The notes below the pieces were generated by a model. The model saw nothing but the letters and a program-made list of their open reading frames with translations. It was not told where the DNA came from and made no database searches. A DNA stretch of 26,480 nt from JANPEZ01 sp031423155 (GTDB taxonomy: Bacteria > Actinomycetota > UBA4738 > HRBIN12), in the NCBI GenBank assembly GCA_031423155.1, contig JANPEZ010000045.1, forward strand, positions 1-26,480. The letters run 5' to 3'. The position numbers and the translations under genes were made by a program. Shown here one piece after another: positions 23,604 to 26,480 of the stretch. Positions within the stretch are counted from its first letter, which is position 1. Each line of letters begins with the position of its first letter.

Positions 23604-24724
23604 TCCTGTTCCTCCTCCTCGGATAGGGGTTCGCCCGGCTCGACCACGAACGTATGCTCGGGTAGCCACTCGAGACGAACCTGTTCACCTGGCTGCGGCG
23701 CGCGTTCGGCGCCGAGGTTCTGAACGTAGACCGTCAGCGTCGATCCGCCCGGTCCTTCCACCTTGTACTGATGGCTCACTCCGATGTAGGTCGACATCCG
23801 AAGCAACCCGGTGACGCTGTTTCGGTCGGACGGAGCTTCCCCCTCCGCGGCGACGATCGAGATCTTCTCAGGTCTAACCCCGACCTTCACCGAGGAACCG
23901 AGATGCGATCCGATGCGATCGGCATCTGCGTAGATCAGGCTCCCGGTGCTCAGCAGGATAGACGTCAACCCGTTCCCGGTCTCCTTGACCTCCCCGTCCA
24001 GCAGGTTCGACGCACCCAGGAAGCCGGCGACGAACTCGGTCGCGGGGTTCTCGTAGACCTCCTCGGGCGGACCTATCTGCTCGATCTTGCCGTGGCGCAT
24101 GACCGCGAAACGGTTGGACATCGTCATGGCCTCTTCCTGGTCGTGCGTGACGTAGATGAACGTGATCCCGACCTCCTGCTGGATCCGCTTGAGCTCCAGC
24201 TGCATCTGCTTGCGCAGCTTCAGGTCGAGCGCGCCGAGGGGCTCGTCCAAGAGGAGCACCTTCGGGTGGTTGACCAGGGCGCGGGCCAGCGCGACTCGCT
24301 GCTGCTGGCCACCCGACATCTGCGGGGGCTTGCGCCGTTCGAATCCCACCAGGTCGACAAGCTTCATGACTTCCTTGACCCGGGACTTGATCTGGGACTT
24401 CTCCACCTTCTTGCGGCGCAGCCCGAAGGCCACGTTCTCGAAGACGTCCAGGTGAGGAAAGAGGGCGTAGGACTGGAACACCGTGTTCACGTCACGCTTG
24501 TAGGGGGGCAGATCGGTGACGTCTCGCCCACCGAGGTAGACCGTGCCGAAAGTCGGTTCCTCGAACCCGCCGATCATCCGCAGGGTCGTGGTCTTCCCGC
24601 AACCGGAAGGCCCGAGCATCGAGAAGAACTCCCCCTCGGCTATGTCGAGGGATAGGTCGTCCACCGCGGCCACGTCACCGAACTGCTTGGTGACGTGCTC
24701 GAGGCGTACGTCGATCTCTGGCAC
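23600..24724 (-). CDS. potA: Polyamine-type ABC transporter ATPase (PotA-like)
   Basis: The 374-residue ATPase that drives uptake. Walker A is GPSGCGKTT (38-46), the signature MSGGQQQR (136-143), Walker B LLLDE (157-161) and the switch His H194 (THDQEEAM). The C-terminal region from about 230 is a TOBE regulatory domain, with VGVRPEKISIV as a typical segment. The start is GTG 24724 with AGGGGG 8 bases upstream. It is the first gene of the four-gene operon A-D-B-C and has a possible promoter 36 bases upstream. Confidence 0.94.
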   Translation of the reverse strand: MPEIDVRLEHVTKQFGDVAAVDDLSLDIAEGEFFSMLGPSGCGKTTTLRMIGGFEEPTFGTVYLGGRDVTDLPPYKRDVNTVFQSYALFPHLDVFENVAFGLRRKKVEKSQIKSRVKEVMKLVDLVGFERRKPPQMSGGQQQRVALARALVNHPKVLLLDEPLGALDLKLRKQMQLELKRIQQEVGITFIYVTHDQEEAMTMSNRFAVMRHGKIEQIGPPEEVYENPATEFVAGFLGASNLLDGEVKETGNGLTSILLSTGSLIYADADRIGSHLGSSVKVGVRPEKISIVAAEGEAPSDRNSVTGLLRMSTYIGVSHQYKVEGPGGSTLTVYVQNLGAERAPQPGEQVRLEWLPEHTFVVEPGEPLSEEEEQE

Positions 24725-24758
24725 GCGGAAACCCCCTGCTCGTCCGACCTAGGGCCGT

Positions 24759-24792
24759 GATTGTGACCCACGGGGAGCAGGATTGTCACCCA
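24759..24792 (-). promoter_or_regulatory. Tandem 12-bp repeat and possible promoter upstream of potA
   Basis: The minus strand has TGGGTGACAATC (24781-24792) and TGGGTCACAATC (24759-24770), identical but for one base and spaced exactly 22 bp, two helical turns. It can also be read as a promoter: GTGACA (24784-24789), 18 bases, CACAAT (24760-24765). The rest of the 164-bp gap (24725-24888) holds no gene and no clear terminator. Confidence 0.45.
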
Positions 24793-24888
24793 GATGTCTA
24801 GTCATGAGCGCCGGACCGGGCGTGCGAACATCGCCGCCCTCTTATACAGAACGGACAAGGCCCGAGATGGACCCGGCGAGCGGGCGGG

Positions 24889-25998
24889 CTAGGGGGATCC
24901 GTTCGAGGCCGTTCGCCTGCGCTCGAGCAACCGTGGGAGAGCCGTTGCCAAGAAGAGAGACACGGCGCCCACGAGCACCGAACCTGCTGCGAGCCTGCCG
25001 TCGATCAATCCAACAGCGAGAGCGCTGCCGGAGATCAGCGCGCTCCAAAGGTACATGAGCAGCACTGCCTGACGGTGGCTGTGCCCGACGTCCATAAGGC
25101 GGTGATGGATGTGCTCCTTGTCGGCTTGAGCGATCCCCACGCCCCTGCGGAAGCGGCGCAGGATCGCTAGGGCAACATCCAGGAAAGGGATGGCCAGGAC
25201 CAGGAGCGGCAGCAGAACGGGGATGGCCAGGACCGCGAAGTCACCCCCGCTGGGCGGAAACGGGTTGCGCCCAACGCCGGATACAGTCGCTATGGCGAGC
25301 AGCATCCCCAGAAGCATCGAGCCTGAGTCCCCCATGAAGATCTTCGCCGGGTAGAAGTTCCAGGGGAGGAAGCCGACGCATATTCCGGCGGCGATGGTCG
25401 ACAGCAGGGCTGCCGCGGAGGCGTCCCCGAAGAGGCTGGGCGCGTGAACCATATACACGAAGAAGGCTGCCGCCGCTATGGCCGTCATGCCGGCGGCCAG
25501 TCCGTCCAACCCGTCGACGAGGTTGACCGCGTTGAGCATCGCCACCACCCAGATAACGGTTATCGGCACGGCCAGGTCGGATCCGACCGAGACGATCCCC
25601 AGTCCAGGCGCAGCTATGAAGGCTATCTGTACGCCGGCAAGGATCAGAAGGCCGGCGGTGAACACCTGCCCCGTCAGCTTGGAGATCGCCCGCATCCCTT
25701 TGATGTCATCAACGAAACCGAGCGCTACGACCGCTGAGCAAGCTAGGAGCGCGGCAAGCGGCTCGGATGAACCGCGGTTCATGTCTTCGAAGAACGGCAA
25801 CAGCCTGGAGACCCCTAGCCCGGCCAGGAAGGCGACGAACATCGCCAAACCTCCGCTGGTTGCGGTGGCGCTGGGATGAACCTTGCGATCCGACGGCTGG
25901 TCTATGGCGCCCATACGGATCACGCCCCGCCGAACCAGCGGTGTTACCGCGAGCGCGGTTACCGCGCTCGCGGCGAAGACGACAAGGTAGGCGATCAC
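24889..25998 (-). CDS. wecA: WecA/TagO-type polyprenyl-phosphate sugar-1-phosphate transferase
   Basis: A 369-residue membrane enzyme of the MraY/WecA family with about 10-11 helices, which moves a phospho-amino-sugar (usually GlcNAc-1-P) from a UDP-sugar to a polyprenyl phosphate to begin a cell-wall polymer. Catalytic motifs are FVDDIKG (D97, D98), NAVNLVDGLDGLAAG (156-170), FMGDSG (D224) and HIHH (296-299). HIHH marks the WecA/TagO branch rather than MraY. In Actinobacteria this gene starts arabinogalactan or teichoic-type polymers. GTG 25998 is chosen because the upstream TTG 26028 lies inside a hairpin and adds residues unlike the family. No clear ribosome site is present. Confidence 0.92.
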   Translation of the reverse strand: MIAYLVVFAASAVTALAVTPLVRRGVIRMGAIDQPSDRKVHPSATATSGGLAMFVAFLAGLGVSRLLPFFEDMNRGSSEPLAALLACSAVVALGFVDDIKGMRAISKLTGQVFTAGLLILAGVQIAFIAAPGLGIVSVGSDLAVPITVIWVVAMLNAVNLVDGLDGLAAGMTAIAAAAFFVYMVHAPSLFGDASAAALLSTIAAGICVGFLPWNFYPAKIFMGDSGSMLLGMLLAIATVSGVGRNPFPPSGGDFAVLAIPVLLPLLVLAIPFLDVALAILRRFRRGVGIAQADKEHIHHRLMDVGHSHRQAVLLMYLWSALISGSALAVGLIDGRLAAGSVLVGAVSLFLATALPRLLERRRTASNGSP

Positions 25999-26011
25999 CC
26001 GGCAAGTCTGC

Positions 26012-26041
26012 GGGCCCGGTTGCCCCAAGGCAACCGGGCCC
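26012..26041 (-). terminator. 13-bp perfect hairpin after glyA
   Basis: GGGCCCGGTTGCC and its exact complement flank a 4-base loop, beginning 8 bp after the glyA stop. The stem is very stable and GC-rich, with no T-run after it, as in many high-GC bacterial terminators. It could stop the glyA transcript or protect its end. Confidence 0.6.
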
Positions 26042-26049
26042 TGACGGCG

Positions 26050-26480
26050 CTAGGCGTAGGCGGGGAAACGCTGCGTGAGGTCGCGAACACGCCCCCGGGC
26101 CTTCTCTTTCACACCCTCGTCATCCGGGCTCCGAAGAGCGTCCCCCATGATGCTTGCTATCTCGGCCATCTCGGGCTCGTCCATCCCCAGGGTCGAGGGC
26201 CCCGGAGTGCCGACGCGGATGCCCGAGGGTGTCGAGGGCGGCTGCGGGTCGAAGGGGATCTGATTCTTGTTCAGCGCGATCCCGACCTCGTCGCAGACCC
26301 GCTCGGCGTCCTTGCCCGTGATGTCCAGCGGACGGCAGTCAACCAGGGCCAGGTGGGAGTCGGTCCCTCCCGAAACTATCCGTAGGCCCTCCTCGGCAAG
26401 TCCTTTGGACAGCGCCCGCGCATCGCGAACCGTGCGGGCGGCGTAATCCTTGAACCCGGGCAACATGGCCTCCTTGAGTG
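26050..26480 (-). CDS. glyA: Serine hydroxymethyltransferase, C-terminal part (5' end beyond the window)
   Basis: The last 142 residues of a GlyA protein, which interconverts serine and glycine with tetrahydrofolate using PLP. The visible part begins LKEAMLPGFKDYA and has LRIVSGGTDSHLALVD, ALNKNQIPFDPQPP and SGIRVGTPG, whose Arg binds the substrate carboxylate. The usual TTRG-like turn reads STLGMDEPEM here. The frame is open at the right edge, so the gene starts outside; an internal ATG at 26466 is not its start. glyA next to a wecA-like gene and the atp operon is an actinobacterial arrangement. Confidence 0.93.
   Translation of the reverse strand, partial: LKEAMLPGFKDYAARTVRDARALSKGLAEEGLRIVSGGTDSHLALVDCRPLDITGKDAERVCDEVGIALNKNQIPFDPQPPSTPSGIRVGTPGPSTLGMDEPEMAEIASIMGDALRSPDDEGVKEKARGRVRDLTQRFPAYA

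Noticed and set aside
24725..24888. Possible small gene or terminator in the gap before potA
   Set aside because: Only a short arginine-rich frame and weak 4-bp inverted repeats are present; nothing supports a gene or a clear terminator.
25999..26028. TTG start for the wecA-like gene at 26028
   Set aside because: It lies in the loop and stem of the perfect hairpin after glyA and adds ten residues that do not resemble the family.
26464..26480. Apparent short independent gene starting at ATG 26466, or a deletion in glyA
   Set aside because: Reading upstream in frame gives LKEA before the Met, the normal GlyA continuation, so it is simply the cut 3' part of glyA.
1..26480. tRNA, rRNA, CRISPR, transposase, integrase or attachment site
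   Set aside because: None was recognised while reading both strands. Genes are contiguous and ordinary in composition, with no direct repeats of the kind expected at element borders.

Overview
This is a GC-rich 26.5 kb stretch of bacterial chromosome in which every supported gene lies on the minus strand. It is packed: several neighbours overlap by 1 or 4 bases, and no gap without a gene exceeds about 170 bp. No tRNA, rRNA, CRISPR array, insertion sequence or phage gene was seen. The gene order glyA - wecA-like - (insertion) - atpZ/atpI-BEFHAGDC - murA, frequent GTG and TTG starts, a Tat-dependent lipoprotein, and probable leaderless promoters point to an Actinomycetota (high-GC Gram-positive) genome. 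I cannot name the genus, and an uncultured lineage is possible.

Read in the direction of transcription (right to left), the window opens with the 3' end of glyA (26480-26050) and a 13-bp perfect hairpin. A wecA-like polyprenyl-phosphate sugar-1-phosphate transferase follows (25998-24889). Next is a complete polyamine-type ABC importer in the order potA-potD-potB-potC (24724-20484), with a repeated element in its presumed promoter. The F-type ATP synthase operon (20383-13209) begins at a good sigma-70-like promoter and contains atpZ, an atpI-like gene, then atpB, E, F, H, A, G, D and C. murA (13152-11881) follows, possibly with its own leaderless start. It overlaps a large membrane protein with a phosphatase-like ectodomain, which in turn overlaps a CPBP intramembrane protease.

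The left half is the accessory part. A three-gene set (9425-7558) places a zinc alcohol dehydrogenase between an SCP2-domain protein and an SCP2-like protein, suggesting oxidation of a lipid or sterol-like substrate. Next come a membrane-anchored protein of unknown function abutting a PrsW-type protease, and a protein in which a YidD domain is fused to a multi-pass membrane protein with an ectodomain. meaB and an isobutyryl-CoA-mutase-like large subunit form a B12-dependent acyl-CoA rearrangement pair. The B12-binding small subunit is not in the window. Last are a winged-HTH/beta-carbonic-anhydrase-like fusion and the first two thirds of an MFS transporter that runs off the left edge.

The items most worth a second look are the HTH-carbonic-anhydrase fusion, the YidD fusion beside PrsW, the SCP2-ADH-SCP2 cassette, and the recurring spacing of -10 boxes 6-10 bases from start codons.
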